Shown: positions 19,431 through 33,758, counted from the stretch's first letter. The stretch: DNA of 64,000 nt from Malus domestica (GCF_042453785.1 NC_091670.1:36281501-36345500); one strand, 5' to 3'. Translations and numbers: made by a program. Notes: a model not told the origin generated them from the letters alone.

Positions 19431-21040
19431 TCTAACATCTAACTTACTAATGCTATCGCTCGACTCAAAAAACAAAAAAAAATCGAAATGTATGTAGTGG
19501 ATAAACACAATCTCAAAATTTAATTAAACTCACATAACAACGATAAATAAAGGCATTATCACAACTTAGGGGTGGTGAGCAATCCCATTAAAATAGAACT
19601 TAATATTTACATATTAAAAACAAAAACAAATTGATGCAAAATCTCCCGATGACTAATACTCTTCCAAGTCATGTATGAAACATACATATTTGTCCCTTCA
19701 TGCCACTTGGTTATAAGCAAACAACATGCATTTACTAATACTATTCCAAGTCATGCATGAAACATACACATTTGTCCCTACATCTAACTTACTAATGCTA
19801 TCGCTTGACTTTAAAAAAAAAAATCGAAATGTATGTAGTGGATAAACACAATCTCAAACTGTAATTGAACTCACATAACAACGATAAATAAAGGCATTAT
19901 CACAACTTAGGGGTGGTGAGCAATCCCATTAAAATAGACCTTAATATATACATATTAAAAACAAAAACAAATTGATGCAAAATCTCCCGACGACTAATAC
20001 TATTCCAAGTCATGCATGAAACATACACATGTCCCTTCATGCCACTTGATTATAAGCAAACATTATGCATTTACTAATACTATTCCAAGTCATGCATGAA
20101 ACCTACACATTTGTCCCTTCATACCACTTGATTATAAGCAAACATCATGCATGCACAAGTTATTTACTAATTAGTATTACTACTATTCAGCTTGTATCAT
20201 GACCCTTTTTTTTTTGTTACTCATACGCCCAAGACATTGTAAATAATGTTGATTATTCAAAATGAATCAACAACTAGTTGCACATGGTCATAGTCAGTGA
20301 TACTCCTAACTTGATAAAGAAAGAAAAACAAGGAAATCGAATTCCAAACTAAAATAGAATGTATATAAATATAGAAAATTGTTATTAGCACTCCATAAAT
20401 CTCATTTGGCATTCCAAACTTTCTATAATTAGAAAGAAAAATACACTTGTGCAAAGTGTAGAATGAGATTTTTTAAGTGCTAATAATAGTTCCCTAAATA
20501 TGTCTTAACAAATATTGTACGTGGCATTGTTTTAGACTTTTGCGAATAGACTTATAATTTCTAGTATCTAATAAATATCCAGATTGAAAATATTCATCGA
20601 TCTACAAAATTTTCTCGGTACCCATTTTTTTTGCCACAGATACTAATATAGAGGCTAAAAGACAATACGATATTAAATTCATATGTGGTCTAGATATTTA
20701 TGAATTTAATCATTAAAATGCATAAACTCAATGATACATTCAAGTTAGATCAATTCTTGAAGTTTTAGTCAACAATAAAACTACTTACCTATGAGTTCAC
20801 CTATAAAACGTGCAAAGGAGATATACTTTTTAACCACAGTTCTATGTATTGTGAATTTTTGTCCACAACTTTTGTGGCATATAAAGGCTAAAAGATACTA
20901 CGATATTAAATCCATATATGGTCAAAATATTTATCAGTTTAATCATTAAAATGCATAAACTCAATTACACATCCAAGTTAGATCAATTCCCGAAGTTTTG
21001 CTCCACAATAAAAACTGCTTAGCTATGAGTTCGCCTTTAA
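19430..21040. repeat. direct repeat of the interior of the 15.5-18.0 kb element
   Basis: The sequence repeats about 16150-17400 in the same orientation, in places twice (starts near 19434 and 19785, each with taacttactaatgctatcgc and then aggggtggtgagcaatccc). The 240-bp subrepeat around atagaggctaaaaga is also present twice (about 20650 and 20885). It is non-coding; short conserved open frames here (for example 20257-20454) are DNA-level copies of 16602-16802. Confidence 0.7.
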
Positions 21041-21259
21041 AACGTAAAAAAAACTTGAGTGAAAAAATATGGCGTGAAAGAACTGGCAGAAGAAGAAACA
21101 GGAGAAGAAGCATGATTGAATGAGGAAGGAAGGAGAAGATTCTGATTATTAATTTAAATGAAATTATGATTAATTTAAATGATGTGGCTGTCCACATCAA
21201 ATACCACATAAGGTGGTATATAAATGTGATATAAAAACATGGTAAGAGTATCATTACTG

Positions 21260-21978
21260 AAAACAGAAAGAAAATAATCAATAAATTCACTTCAGGTGTA
21301 AATACATAGATTTGCATCGCTTTATTTATTTATTATTTGTATATTCCAAGTTGATTAAGGTAATTAAGTAATCTTTCTTGACTTAACTTTAAATAATTAA
21401 ATAAACTTGGCTTGACTTTGCAAACTCCCGTCGCTTATTGATTAATGACTCAGTACTAAGTCTTTTTTTTTTTTGGTTTGGTCAGAATTCAGTACTAAGT
21501 GAGATCGATATTTTGTTGTGCTCGTCCTGGAAATAAACCGGACAAAGCCTAATGGTGGCCTAAAACAATAACAGACAAATCAGCCAAGATGAGGAACACA
21601 AAATATGCCACCATGCGTTTTAATCCCTTCGATTTATATTAATTCCTACGAAAGGCCAACCATGCTCAAGGCAACGCGTATCGACTAATGACTAATACTA
21701 AGTCAGATGGATGTTTTCTTGTGCATTTATTGGAAATAAATGGGACAAACCCTAATTGTGGACTAAAACAATAACAGACAAATTAAGAGTAGGGACACAT
21801 TTTGCCCCAACCCAAAATATTCCACCACGCGTTTTAATCCCTTCCATATATAATATATTCCTACGGAAGGCCAAACCTTCTTAATTAGCAGTTCCTTAAT
21901 TGCTTGGATCCATCACCTGCTTGGATTTTATTCTCTGCTACTGCTAGGATCTGCTCGACCCTTTTCAGTTAATCCTAT
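21260..21978 (+). promoter_or_regulatory. upstream region of WAK-like gene 2
   Basis: It is nearly identical to 5640-6318 and has the same tandem internal duplication (about 21470-21660 and 21680-21870). A TATA-like run lies at about 21846-21858, some 120 bp before the ATG. Promoter function is inferred from position and conservation among copies. Confidence 0.6.
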
Positions 21979-24900
21979 ATGGCGTTACATTGGAGGATGC
22001 ATATTTTGCATCTCTCTTTAGTAATGGTGGTAGTTGTTACAATTTTACTAGCAACTCCAACAACAGCTCAATCTCAACTGGCACTGCCTGACTGCCCTGA
22101 CCGTTGTGGTAATCTCACAATTCCATACCCATTTGGCATAGGCTCTGGTTGCTACCTCGACGACCGGTTTGAAATCACTTGTAACATTTCCACTCAACCG
22201 CCAACAGCATTTATGATGACGGGCAATCTCGAAATTACCAACATATCTCTTTATGACGGTGAGCTCCAAATACTACAGTACGTGGCCAGTGATTGTTATG
22301 ATGCTCAAGGCAACACGATCGAATGGTACAGTCCCTGGTTCACGGTGCCTCCTCCTTACACCATCTCCCATACCAAAAACACGTTCGTTGCACTTGGATG
22401 CGACACATATTCGTTTTTTATAGGTTACCGGGGTGAAGAAAAGTACACAACTGGGTGTACGTCCATATGTAACAATCTTGGCAACGCTATCGATCAGCAG
22501 GATACTTGCTCTGGCGTTGGATGTTGCCAAACTAAAATCCCCAGTGGGCTGCAAAATCAGACTCTGGAGTTGTATAGCTATTACAATCATTCGGATGTGT
22601 GGGAATTCAACCCATGCAGCTACGCGTTCCTTGTGCAAGAAGGCGAGTTCAACTTTAACAGCACGAGTTTTCGAGAACTAAACTATACAACCCAGGCTCC
22701 GGCAATTATTGATTGGGAAATTGGGAATGAGTCATGTGATATTGCAGCCAAAAACGAGGGCACATTTGGATGCAAGGCAAATAGCTCCTGCCATAATCGG
22801 TCTTCAGGCTACATATGCCGGTGCCTGCCAGGTTACGAAGGGAATCCATACCTCCCGGATGGTTGCCAAGGTAAATAAATCTAGACACCATTTGACCATT
22901 TGATTATTATTATTTTAAACAATTTTGCGTTCATCAAAACATATTATATATATATGTATATGTATGTATGTAGGTCTACTTTTTTTTATTATGGTTAAAC
23001 AAATAAATTTCCAATTTGCTTGACTTTTTTGCATATATAATGTAATAGAAGCAGGAGTTAAATCCCTTAAATAGTGCTAGGAACCTCAATCAAAATATTT
23101 AAATAAACAATGTTTTAATATAACAATTAGGTTGACTAGAGATCAGAATCAAAATGACCCTTATCATTAAAATAACATGTAAGCTTAGCTGACGATGCCA
23201 AAGTAGCCACCAATTAGCCACGGATTATCAAATCTGTGGGTTCATGAACTGTTTCCTTCAGCATTTTTTTAGTAGCAAGTTGTTAACAAAAAGTCTCAAA
23301 AGTGGGATTTAATTTTTACCTGTTGTTCATGGATTTAATTCATTCTTTTTCTGTTCAGATATTGATGAGTGCATGGCTCCAAACCCCTGCAGTATGGGAA
23401 CCTGCATAAATACACCAGGAAATTATACTTGCAACTGTCCGAAAGGGTACAAAAATGATGATCCGGATAAAATAAGATGCATCAAGGACAATGGTCGAGC
23501 AAAGCTCAGTCTCCTGCTTATTATCTCACTAGGTATGCATATGTTAGTTTTATTTTACTTTTTCTTTAGGCGTGTGTTTTTGCATATACAATGGATGTTG
23601 GGTGAAGGGAAAAGTTGAACTCGGGTCTTGTGTGCGAACTTAGTTACAAATCTCTTGCTTGGATTGTTAGTTTATTACTAGAATCAGTGTCAATTTCTCC
23701 ATGTTATAGCAATACCTCATAACAAATCGTCGGCAAACAAAATCAGTTTTAAGTTTTTTGAATTAAAAAAGCCAAAACACATTTTCAGAGAGTCCATTAG
23801 CCAGACAAAATCATAATAGCCAACCGCAGACAAATCCAGAAAGACATAGAATCAAATAGAATCATTTAAATTTTGTATGCCGTTAGTTTCTCAAGTAACC
23901 TTTACATATTCATTCAAATTATGCATGTACTGGGGCGCTTTAAGCAGAATGGTAGTGTAGTATTCAAAATTTATTTTCAAATGAATCTCCCACTATTCTA
24001 CTTAAAACACCATTATTGTACTCAAAACTTAGTGAAAATTGCATTGTTTTTATAAAAACATTAAAAAACATATGAACTCATGCCCAACTTTGATTAATTC
24101 ATAATTAATAGCTGACTATTTCAATACTAAGAGTTGATAAGAGAACATTGGAAAACATATGAACATGCCCACCTATTATCATATCTGACATTGCAGTTGA
24201 TTAATCTCACATAAATCCACATCAAAAGAACCCAGAAATTTAATGAAGAATTTTCCAAAACCCACAATTTAAACTAAAACCCACAAATTTAAACGAAAAA
24301 CTATATAAAATCATGAAAAATTTAATAAAATCCAAGTATATTAATCACAAATTCGATCAAACAAATCTTCACATCCAATAAGTCTAGAAGGTACCTGGCT
24401 TCCTTGCAAAATCGTATCTCTATAGGCCAAGGCTCAAATTTCCTTGCAGCTACCTTGATTCGATAAGTCCTGATTCAAGCAGTCACATATATATATATAT
24501 ATATATTTAAGTTGATGCGTTCAACGGGCATATACACTTATCAGAAATTATGATACCGATTGAACACGTTAGAGTAATGTCCGCGATTAAACAATGAGCA
24601 TGAAAAGGACTAACCGGGTAACACAAACTGCTCAAATTTGGGGGGCTTGAATTTGAAGAACCCAGATGGAATTTACACACAATCTGAAAAGAATGAAAGC
24701 AACTGTATTATAGGAAGAGTTGTTACAATCAAGAAAATATAAGATATTGCGTCGTTGCACTATATGATCTCGGGATCCAAACAAAAAATAAGTAAACAGA
24801 GAGAGAGCTATTGGAAAGCAACTACCTTTCAGAATCTTCTCAATTCTCTTCTAGAGCGAGGAGACAGAAGTTTTCTAAAACAATCAAAACCTTGCTTTGT

Positions 24901-27104
24901 GTTAACTAATGAATGGTCTGAATTGTGAAAAAAAAATCGAATTCAAATCCTCCTTCAGCAACCTAATAATTAAGCCTATAAAAATTTAAAAACTCTAATA
25001 TGAAAAGAATAATAAAACAATGTGTATTCAAATTACAGGAAATAAATCAAAATATAAACCATCAGAAACAAAGCTTCGATCCATTCAAACTCCATATTAA
25101 ATTTTGTTATCAAATATAAGAAACTATCATGAATCCCTGGACTTCATTATATAAAAACCCATCATAAGAAACCCTCTTATTTGAATTGTCACGGTTAAAT
25201 CACGTCAACATCTTATATTGACTAATCTTTCTCCCCTTCCCTTCCCTCCTATTTGAACGGTCACGGTTAAGCCACGCCAACATCTTATATTGATTTTTTT
25301 TAGATATAATAAGACAAAAAACAATGTGTGAGAGGAGAAGAGAGAAGAGGATGAGAATAAGAGGGGAGATAATCCTATTTAGGATTTTAGTATAGAAATA
25401 ATTTACATATGTCACATCATACCGTCGTAGTCTAAAATTCTAAACTTGCTAATTTTCCTTTGAACAATTGCACTCAAATTTTACCCACTTTTAGAACCAA
25501 AACTTTCAAACATATATCAGAAGTGCTCTTTGGAAGACAAGTTTTCAAATCAATATTATCAAGAATGTGATAATCGAAATTGGTACGTAAACTTTGTTAT
25601 TGACATGATATTAAAACTGATATCGGCACATTGTCAATAACATATATATGAAGAGTCTGTCTTGCCCAAAGAATGATTAATACTTACATATATGTGGCTT
25701 AGAAAGATCCATGCATGTACAGAATGATTAAATATTCTCATTATGTAGCATATGTCATTTTTTGTTACAAAATATCACTTCGCTCTAAAACAAGAAAAGT
25801 ACTCACCAGACGACGAAAACAAGATTAATACATTGATGATTTGCTCTGTATAATTTATTGTAATTCATGTAATCATCTTTGTAGGTGCCAGTGGAGGCCT
25901 CTTGCTTTTACTAAGTGGATCTTGGATATATTGGGGAATGCAGAGAAGAAAGTTCCTCAAACTCAAAGAAAAATACTTTAAAGAAAATGGTGGCGTATTG
26001 TTACAACAAAAAATCGCTAGTCAAGGAGGCTCTGTGGAGACAACAAAAATTTTCACGGCAGAAGAACTTGAGAAGGCAACAAACAATTACCATGAAAGTA
26101 GAATCCTTGGTGAAGGAGGCTATGGAATAGTTTACAAAGGAATATTAGCAGCAGATAACAATAAAGCGTTTGCCATAAAAAAGTCTAAAATTGGTGTCCC
26201 AACGCAGAAGGAGCAGTTTGTCAACGAGTTGCTTGTTCTTTCTCAAATCAACCATAGAAATGTGGTGAGGTTATTGGGTTGTTGTTTGGAGTTAGAAGTT
26301 CCTCTACTAGTTTACGAGTTTGTCGCTCACGGCACTCTCTTTGAGCACATACATGGCAAAAAGAGGAAAGGATCATCATTTTCATTGGAATTACGACTCA
26401 AGATAGCAGCTGAAACTGCTGGAGCACTAGCATACTTACACTCCTCAGCTCTGATGCAAATCATACATCGAGATGTGAAACTGACAAATATACTGTTGGA
26501 TGAAAATTACACGGCAAAAGTGTCAGACTTTGGAGCTTCACGATTGATTCCTCTTGATCAAGCCCAGCTTGCAACTTTAGTGCAAGGAACAATCGGATAC
26601 TTAGACCCTGAATACTTCCACACGAGTCAACTAACAGATAAGAGTGACGTCTATAGCTTTGGAGTTGTCCTTATGGAGCTACTAACAAGTAAATTGGCAC
26701 TTGATTCTCATAGGCCTGAGGGAGAGAAAAACCTGGCAAGGTTCTTTCTTTGTTTAATGGAAGAGGATCGCCTGAATGAAATTCTCGATGATGACATACT
26801 TAACGAGAGAAACATCGAGACAATAAAAACAGTGGCCAATCTGGCAAAAAGATGTGTAAGGTTAAAAGGGGAGGACAGGCCAACAATGAAAGAAGTTGCC
26901 ATGGAGCTTGAAGGAATGAGAATTACAGAAAAGCATGCATGGGGAAAAGCTGAAATTTGTTCAGAAGAGACTGAGTGCTTACTTGGGCCAGGTAACTCAG
27001 ATGCTTATCCTGTGGATGTTAGAGCTGGTTCTAGTACTGGTACAACTATTGTGTATGACAGCATGCAGATCCAGATGTTAATTCCATATGATGATGGAAG
27101 ATAA
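21979..27104 (+). CDS. wall-associated receptor kinase-like gene 2, intact
   Basis: Exons 21979-22870, 23359-23532 and 25885-27104, all phase-1 joins, give 761 codons, the usual WAK-like length. Order: signal peptide (hydrophobic to about residue 30), cysteine-rich galacturonan-binding domain from about residue 33 ([17 protein letters not shown]), a WAK-associated region, an EGF motif ending exon 1 ([15 protein letters not shown]), a calcium-binding EGF motif in exon 2 (DIDEC, then CINTPGNYTC), a transmembrane helix made across the exon 2-3 join, and an intracellular kinase. The kinase has [11 protein letters not shown], the lysine in [15 protein letters not shown] and DFGASR, so it should be an active RD kinase. 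Family role: sensing of cell-wall pectin and oligogalacturonides, signalling in growth and defence. Its first ATG precedes the signal peptide directly. Intron 2 (2.35 kb) is larger than in gene 1 and contains an AT microsatellite (24486-24508). Confidence 0.93.
23533..25884. other. long intron 2 of WAK gene 2, repeat-bearing
   Basis: No exon-like frame is seen in it. It holds an (AT)n run at about 24486-24508 and, at about 25190-25330, a diverged fragment of the MITE found intact at 10088-10308 (shared word cctcctatttgaacggtcac). The rest is unassigned AT-rich DNA missing from the gene 1 intron. Confidence 0.6.
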
Positions 27105-27629
27105 TTCACTACTTCATATAATCAACATTGTCATCATTCTAGCCATAGTGAAATAGTATTATTTTTCATCACAGACTATAAGTGTAGCCGTTGTCCTTCC
27201 TCTGTTCCCTCGAGTTTGAATTTTTCTTTTGCTACAGTTTAGATTTAGTTGAAAGTAAAGTATCACTTGTGTAAAATAAAATATTAATTTTCATCATTTT
27301 GACAGTTTTTATTTAGGGTATGTATCATAGCATTAAATGGTGAAGATCCCAACCTTGCACGTAAGAAGTGGCCCAACACCAAAAACTATGGCTAATTTCT
27401 TCTTCAAAATAAGTACGAGTTTGGAAGATCCTGAGTTACATGCTTATGACATTCCGTACTTAATTAGTGTATATGATAATTAATTGTTAACATGGTTGTG
27501 AGAAATATTTCAAAAATTAAAGTTATAGAAAGAAAGGAAATGGTGGCTTCTTGGCTTTTTAAGTTGAGTGCAAAAGTGAACTTTTATTTTCCTTGGCTTT
27601 TTAAGTGTTTTTTTTAATTATCTGGTACC

Positions 27630-28036
27630 AAAGTATTTCAAAGGAAATGGTGGCTTCTTGTTACAACAACGACTACGATTCAACGAGGAGGGATCGATGG
27701 AGACAACAACAATCTTTACAGCAGGACTTGAGAAGGCCACAGAACTACCATGAGAGCAGAAGAACTTAATGCAGTGGTTGCCATAGAAAAGTCGAAAATC
27801 GGAGCTTCAACCCAAAATGTGGTGAAGCTATTGGGTTGCTGTTTAGAGACACCGGTGCCACTACTAGTTTATGAGTTCATCACCAGGGGAACTCTTTGAT
27901 CATCTTCATAGCATAAAAAGCAAAGAATCATCGCTTTCCTGGGAGTTACGACTGAAGATCGCGGCAGAAACTGCCGGAGCACTGGCGTACTTGCACTACT
28001 CCACCTCCATGCCAATCATACACCAAGATGTGAATT
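27630..28036 (+). pseudogene. decayed WAK kinase fragment, unit 2
   Basis: It starts with the juxtamembrane-like aaggaaatggtggcttcttg and continues through kinase subdomains to an altered catalytic loop (HQD instead of HRD). Frameshifts break it several times. It corresponds to 12450-12832 of unit 1 but retains more sequence, for example the words LLGC and [10 protein letters not shown]. It is not functional. Confidence 0.8.
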
Positions 28037-28459
28037 GATTAGCAGAAAGTTACTCAGGCACACAAGAAATGAAATACATTCCAAACACAACATATTCAAA
28101 ATCAGGCAGATTGACATTTCTTGGAAAACAAGTTTTAACACGAAAATGATGTCTACAATATATGAGATTTCAAAGTTACAAATCTCTGGAAAAGCAAGTA
28201 ATTTACCAACTCAATCTAATTTGTTTATTTTCAAAAGTCACAAGAATCGCCTAGACCAAAATGCTCAACCTGTTCATTACAGCGAAATCATGATCACGTA
28301 CCTTGAAATAAATTTTGAAATAGAAATACAAGAGAAGCACACAACCTAATCAAATTGCGCTCTTTAACATAAAACCCTGCTCAAGGAGATGAGAAAACTA
28401 ACATAACCGTTGTCGGACTTGAAGGTTGGAAAAATTGCTCCCACTTGAGCAGCAGGAGA

Positions 28460-31400
28460 TCATCTTATCTGGGTAGGAGAACAGAGCAAACCAGATGCAT
28501 CTGATCCAACCACTGAAAGATCACAAACAGTACAGAGCTTCCCTTCCTGGTCCGGAACAAACCGAGAACTGCAGTATGGGCATGACACATCCTTCTGTCC
28601 ACGGTAAATAGGCACATATGTTGCCCCACAAACCACAAATGGGTTTCTGAAGTCATAGTTTAGCTGGGTTGCATCAGTCATGTTCTTTTCGGCAGCTTGC
28701 AGGATTTGTCTTGCAGTCTTTGCATGGTTTTCAATGGTGGGGTTGGTTTCCAAAAGTCGCCTGGCAAAGTTAGCTGCCGTGTTGAGATTACCAGCCTTAT
28801 AGCAAACACTCATGGCATTTAGTAATGCAAGTCTCAAGTGAGGCATCTGAAGGTTGCAGTGGGTGAAGTAAGCCGCTAGCTCCTGTTGGCGAACCGGATC
28901 GCCTTTAAGTTCCTTCCTCTTAATCTCAATCTTCAAACCCAGAACATACTCCTTTACAATGATAATTAATTCTTTTACTTCATCAACCTCTCTCCTTGAA
29001 TCAACTACGATCAGAGGAATAGTATGCAGAATACCAAGGAGAAGACGTAAAGCATCAGCAAATTTCCCTTGGGTTGTGGCCTTGTAACCCGCCTTAAGCT
29101 TCTCTTCTAGCTCTGAGAATTTAAATACAAGGGCAGGAGGACCCCTAACATTAGGTGTAGCTGATTCACTCCATCCCCTCTCAATGGCCACGGTGAGCAC
29201 AGGAGCTGCCGAGAAGGCACGTAGATACGTATGACTGCCCATGTGTAAATCGAGAAATAATTGTCTCAAGGGATCAAAGTTCTTTACACCCAGCTGCCTG
29301 CTCAACAAACGCATTGCAATATCGAAATTCCCAGCAGCAGCATGTTCAGCAGCAAGAGATGATTTCTGGGACCAGATTTGGCTTACAGGCATACCCGGAG
29401 TTGGGGCAACAAACACAGAAGAACGGGCATTGCTCGCAGTTTTTGGAGTATCAATCTCAGGTGGAAGTTCAAGATCTTCAAGATCCCATCCTCCCTCCTC
29501 ATTTTCCTCGTGTGCTTCCTCATCATCCAGCACTGCACTGATGTCTCCATTTGGAATATTGTCTACGTCAACAAGATCCAACTCCTCTCCCCAATCAGAA
29601 TCTGCAGCCTCTTCATAATCTTCCTCAACATTCTTGCCCACATTATCAAGACCACCCTCAAATATTCCTCGCATGACCCTCAACAAGGGCCAATCTCCTC
29701 CGCAGATGATTGGCGTTGGTGGTAACAAAAGAGAAGGAGATTTCACCTTGGGTAAAACAGGAACATTATCTCCCAGTTCAGCCGCCAAACGTTCAGCGAT
29801 ATCATGGAGCCCATGAATTACAGCAGTGCTATAAGCAAGAGGTAAATGACCTGCATTCTCCAAGATCTTAACACGCTCTCTGATGTCACCCAAATACAAA
29901 GCATTGTGGAACTGGCCCATCACATCATTCTTGACTTCAGCAATTTTCAACATTTTGGACAATTTATCCAAGTTTCCAGTCACAAGATATAAGAATGATA
30001 GCCTCTCAAAATTCTTTGTCCTCTGATATGCATATTCTACAATGCCTGCATTACCCTGACGAAGAGCCTCCACTCCCAATCGATACCAGTGATCTTTCTC
30101 ATCAATTTCCTTGGCAGAAGCAACAGCAATCTGGATGTTCCCGCTCCCTAGTGCCAAGTTGAAGCGAGTCCTCTCATCCTTCACAAAATGAAGGGCAACC
30201 TCAGGGAAACCTTTCTGCTGTAGATATGCAATCATGGCCTGGCCACAGAGCTCAGAACTCCTTATCATGCTCATAACCTGGTCATACCTCTTCTTCAGTA
30301 AGGATAACTTGAAAACATATTCTGTTGCATCAACAACAATGGCACAGTTCTTCCCATCTCGATCCAAGCAATGTATGGTGTTTCCATACACTTTTGTTAT
30401 ATATACGGGAACGTCGAGGGTCCTGATGATTCCACTATCCCCATTAGGAAGGCAGTATTTGATGTGGTTCAAGGTTGTATATATGAAGACGCCATTGTCA
30501 TCCCAAGCTCCACTCTTTACACGAATTGTCTCATGGAGAGTGCACTGATGCACTAGCTTCTTATTTGCTATCACAATTGAATGTTTGCTCAGTAAAGCAA
30601 TGCTCTCCATGTCATTTGACCAAACAATATACCTTACGAAAGGAGTTTGAAGCTCCCCTACAATAATTCTCTGCTGCAGGTCAAAAATAATGACTCTGTC
30701 CTCTGCCCTGCACAGCAAGTTTCCAGTTCCAGCATAAAATATTGCATCAGCAACAATAGGTAGGGCACTCTTCTTGACAATCTCATTTTTCAGATTTTTA
30801 ACTACAACTTGGTTGGAGCTCTTTTCAAGCACTGCAAACCTATTTCGAGCCACGAACACAGCTGGGCCTCCAATTCCTCTTTTTGCCTCCTGCGCAGTAT
30901 CACCCCGACCAAAGCTATCTTTGGGTATAACGTATAGTTCATAAGACCCCCCTTCCATATCTGAACAAATCAAAACAGCATTTTCTGTAGGGCTGTAAGA
31001 TAGTGTCTTTGCCCCTTGATTCAAGTTGGAAGAACCAGGCCTTCGAATAGGGATAACCTGAGTGTCTCTCTGGGTAGAGAACTCATAGAAGCGGAGAAAA
31101 CGATCTTTAACATAGTATATTGAATCACCGCTAACAGAAAAGGCAGGACGCTCCCTCTCCAATTTAAAGACAATCATGCCACTATCATGGCCAGCAGCCA
31201 AGAGGTTCATTTCAGGATGTGCTGAAAGAATCCAGAATCTATCATGCTCCCTGCGAAATGTCTGAAGACCAGTCCGTTTTGTTGCATCCCAGACTCGGAT
31301 ACTTCTATCCTCTGAATTGGACACAATAATATCCTGCCTTGAATGGAATAGAACACAGGATACATTGTTCATGTGCCCCCTTAGAGTGTCCACTTCCCAA

Positions 31401-33378
31401 GCCTTTGTATCTGAAATCGGAAAGATTAACAGGTTACCATTTGGCAGTTCAACCAAACAGGATTCCGTAATTCTATTTCAATCTTTCTAATACGAACACA
31501 CTGCAAGAGTATTTAATTATGAATCTATATATGCATACCATTTCGCAAGAAATAAATAGTACATTTAGTGGGATAAGGCTTTGTTGTTGTTGTATCTCCA
31601 AAAGCAATTGTGTGGCTTTTTTCAGTGGTAATGATATTATTTGTGAAACTGGCCATCAATTAATTTTACAAAAGTTAGCATACCTAATTTCTAGAAGCTA
31701 ATGAGGTGAAACTAAACCCTATAAAAATTTCAGTTTCTTTTTTTTTTTTTTCTTTTGGGTGAGGAGAAGGGGGAATGATATGTATAGATGTCTGGTATTT
31801 GACAGAATAATAATAGAAAAAAATTTAAATCACAATTCGGTTGCTATATCATGTGCTTGGTTGCTACAGAAAGGCAGATACCGAGTATGACGATAATAGA
31901 CTAAAAGATCAGTCTTTAGGTATATATTTTCCCAACACATGTTGTGTTTGACATAACGACAACTGGATCTATTATCTAAAAAGAATATAATTAAACAATT
32001 AATTCGATTTAAATATTCCCAACTATTTAAATTTAAAGAAATTTTTTTTATAACAAACTGTCTTTCAATTATTCTCGTTTCTTCTTATAAAAAAAAATAA
32101 TAAAAAAATAAAAAAAGATTTTGGTACATGAAAGCAAGAAGCAGATGCAGAAATATTTTTTCGTTTCTTGTTAAAAACCAATCTAAGAGAGGTGCATAGT
32201 TAAAAATTGTTTATTTCACATGAAAACTGAAATAGAAGAAAAAAGACATACCATTCATCCGCCAAAGTTTCACTTGTCGATCGTCTGCTCCAGAGACGAT
32301 TAGAGGGAGTGTAGGATGAAATGATGCCCAATTCACACCCCGATCATGACCTTCCAAAACATATTTTACAACAGCATCAACTCCACCAAAGAAATCTGCA
32401 TTCATCTGACTCAAGCGCAGGATGTCATCTGCTGGGGCAACCGTCTTTTTCCTAAGGGCACCAATATCCCAAACACGAACAGTTTGATCCAATGATGCTG
32501 AGACAACAAGATCCTCCTTTGGATGGAATAAGGCACACATGACGTAGTGGTTGTGTCCAGTAAGCACAGAAATACAAGTTCGGGACTGCCAATTCCATAT
32601 TCTGATCGTCTGGTCATCACTTGCACTGACAATCCAAGGGTACTCATGATGGCATTGAACAGTTCGGATGTAATCAAGGTGTCCAAGAAGTGTAAACAAA
32701 CACCTATGCAACTTGTAATTCCACACCTTGATCTTGTAATCATCCCCTGCCATTTAAGCATAAACAATCAATTACTTCTCTCTAGACTCTCTTCCAAATC
32801 GGCAGTGCCATCATAATAAGTAATAACTTAAGACTTCACAAACAAGTACATGCTTCTCAGGTTGATAGAGTAAGGAAAAACAGAGGTACTGATTTTCAGA
32901 TTAAGAATATAAGAGTAAATAGTTCAGATCTGATTCATTCTACATGGCATCAAGAAGAACCTAATGAACTACACTACCATTCTAACGGATGCATCGGGCG
33001 AGGTACAGCAAGATGACCATACATTACACAATGTGACAAAATAACACGGCAGTATAAACTACATTATTCCCATTTCATATCGAATCTATAACATTAAGTG
33101 CCTGAAATTTGCAGATTTCTACACATAGCGAACGAACAGACAAAAATAAGATTGAATTGTGATGTTATACCTCCGGAGACGAAAAGCGGCTGAGAGGAGT
33201 GGAAATGGACGCCACGCACAGGGCCATCATGCTCGTCAAAACGGTCGATGAGAGTGCCCATTCGGTAATCCCAGAGCTGGATCACACCGCTGTGGAGACT
33301 GGCCAAGATCCATGGCCGCTTGGGGTGAAAGCTCAGCCCTTTCACCCGATTACTCTTGGTCTCGAATTTCGTCAGCAT
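28460..33378 (-). CDS. coatomer subunit alpha (alpha-COP), COPI vesicle coat
   Basis: Exons 33171-33378, 32252-32746 and 28460-31410 (reading right to left) join in phase 1 to 1217 codons, the usual plant alpha-COP length. The start is the ATG of [14 protein letters not shown] at 33378; an upstream in-frame near-start at 33390 is not ATG. N-terminal WD40 repeats form the first propeller ([19 protein letters not shown], then [46 protein letters not shown]), followed by a second propeller, an acidic linker near residues 850-900 ([18 protein letters not shown]), an alpha-solenoid and the conserved C-terminal domain ([10 protein letters not shown]... CDLSVVG). Role: COPI coat in Golgi-to-ER retrograde and intra-Golgi transport; the propellers bind dilysine cargo tails. 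A 5' UTR intron is likely (about 33400-33590, gtatg donor), and two GA tracts lie in the leader. It is convergent with the upstream WAK fragment. An internally deleted copy is at 13268-14557. Confidence 0.97.
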
Positions 33379-33716
33379 CTCGAATCCCAATCGAAACGCC
33401 CCTAATTGAAATCAAAGATCAAACAAACAAGCACAATCTAATTGATTTAAACTCAATTCAAGAATACAAATCACCCCACAGATTTCCCCAATTTACAATG
33501 CTTTCGATCCAACTATCCATTTTTTTACTAATCAATTTTCTCAGCAGCCAATCAGGATGTGAAAGTACAGAGAGAGAAAGCGAACATACCTCAGATCTGG
33601 GAATGCGGATTCTTGATTAGCAAACCAGAGATACGATACGGTGGATTGGATTAGCAAATCGTCCAATGATCCACACAAATTTTCTCGGAAACCAATCAGC
33701 AGGCGTAAGAAATTCA

Positions 33717-33719
<3 letters not shown>

Positions 33720-33758
<39 letters not shown>
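33720..33758. repeat. (GA)n microsatellite in the alpha-COP leader region
   Basis: About 19 GA units. On the gene strand this is a (CT)n run upstream of the alpha-COP start, a common feature of plant leaders and promoters. It is likely to be length-polymorphic. Confidence 0.9.

Noticed and set aside
29241-29725. Plus-strand frames inside alpha-COP
   Set aside because: They are shadows of the minus-strand alpha-COP coding exon.
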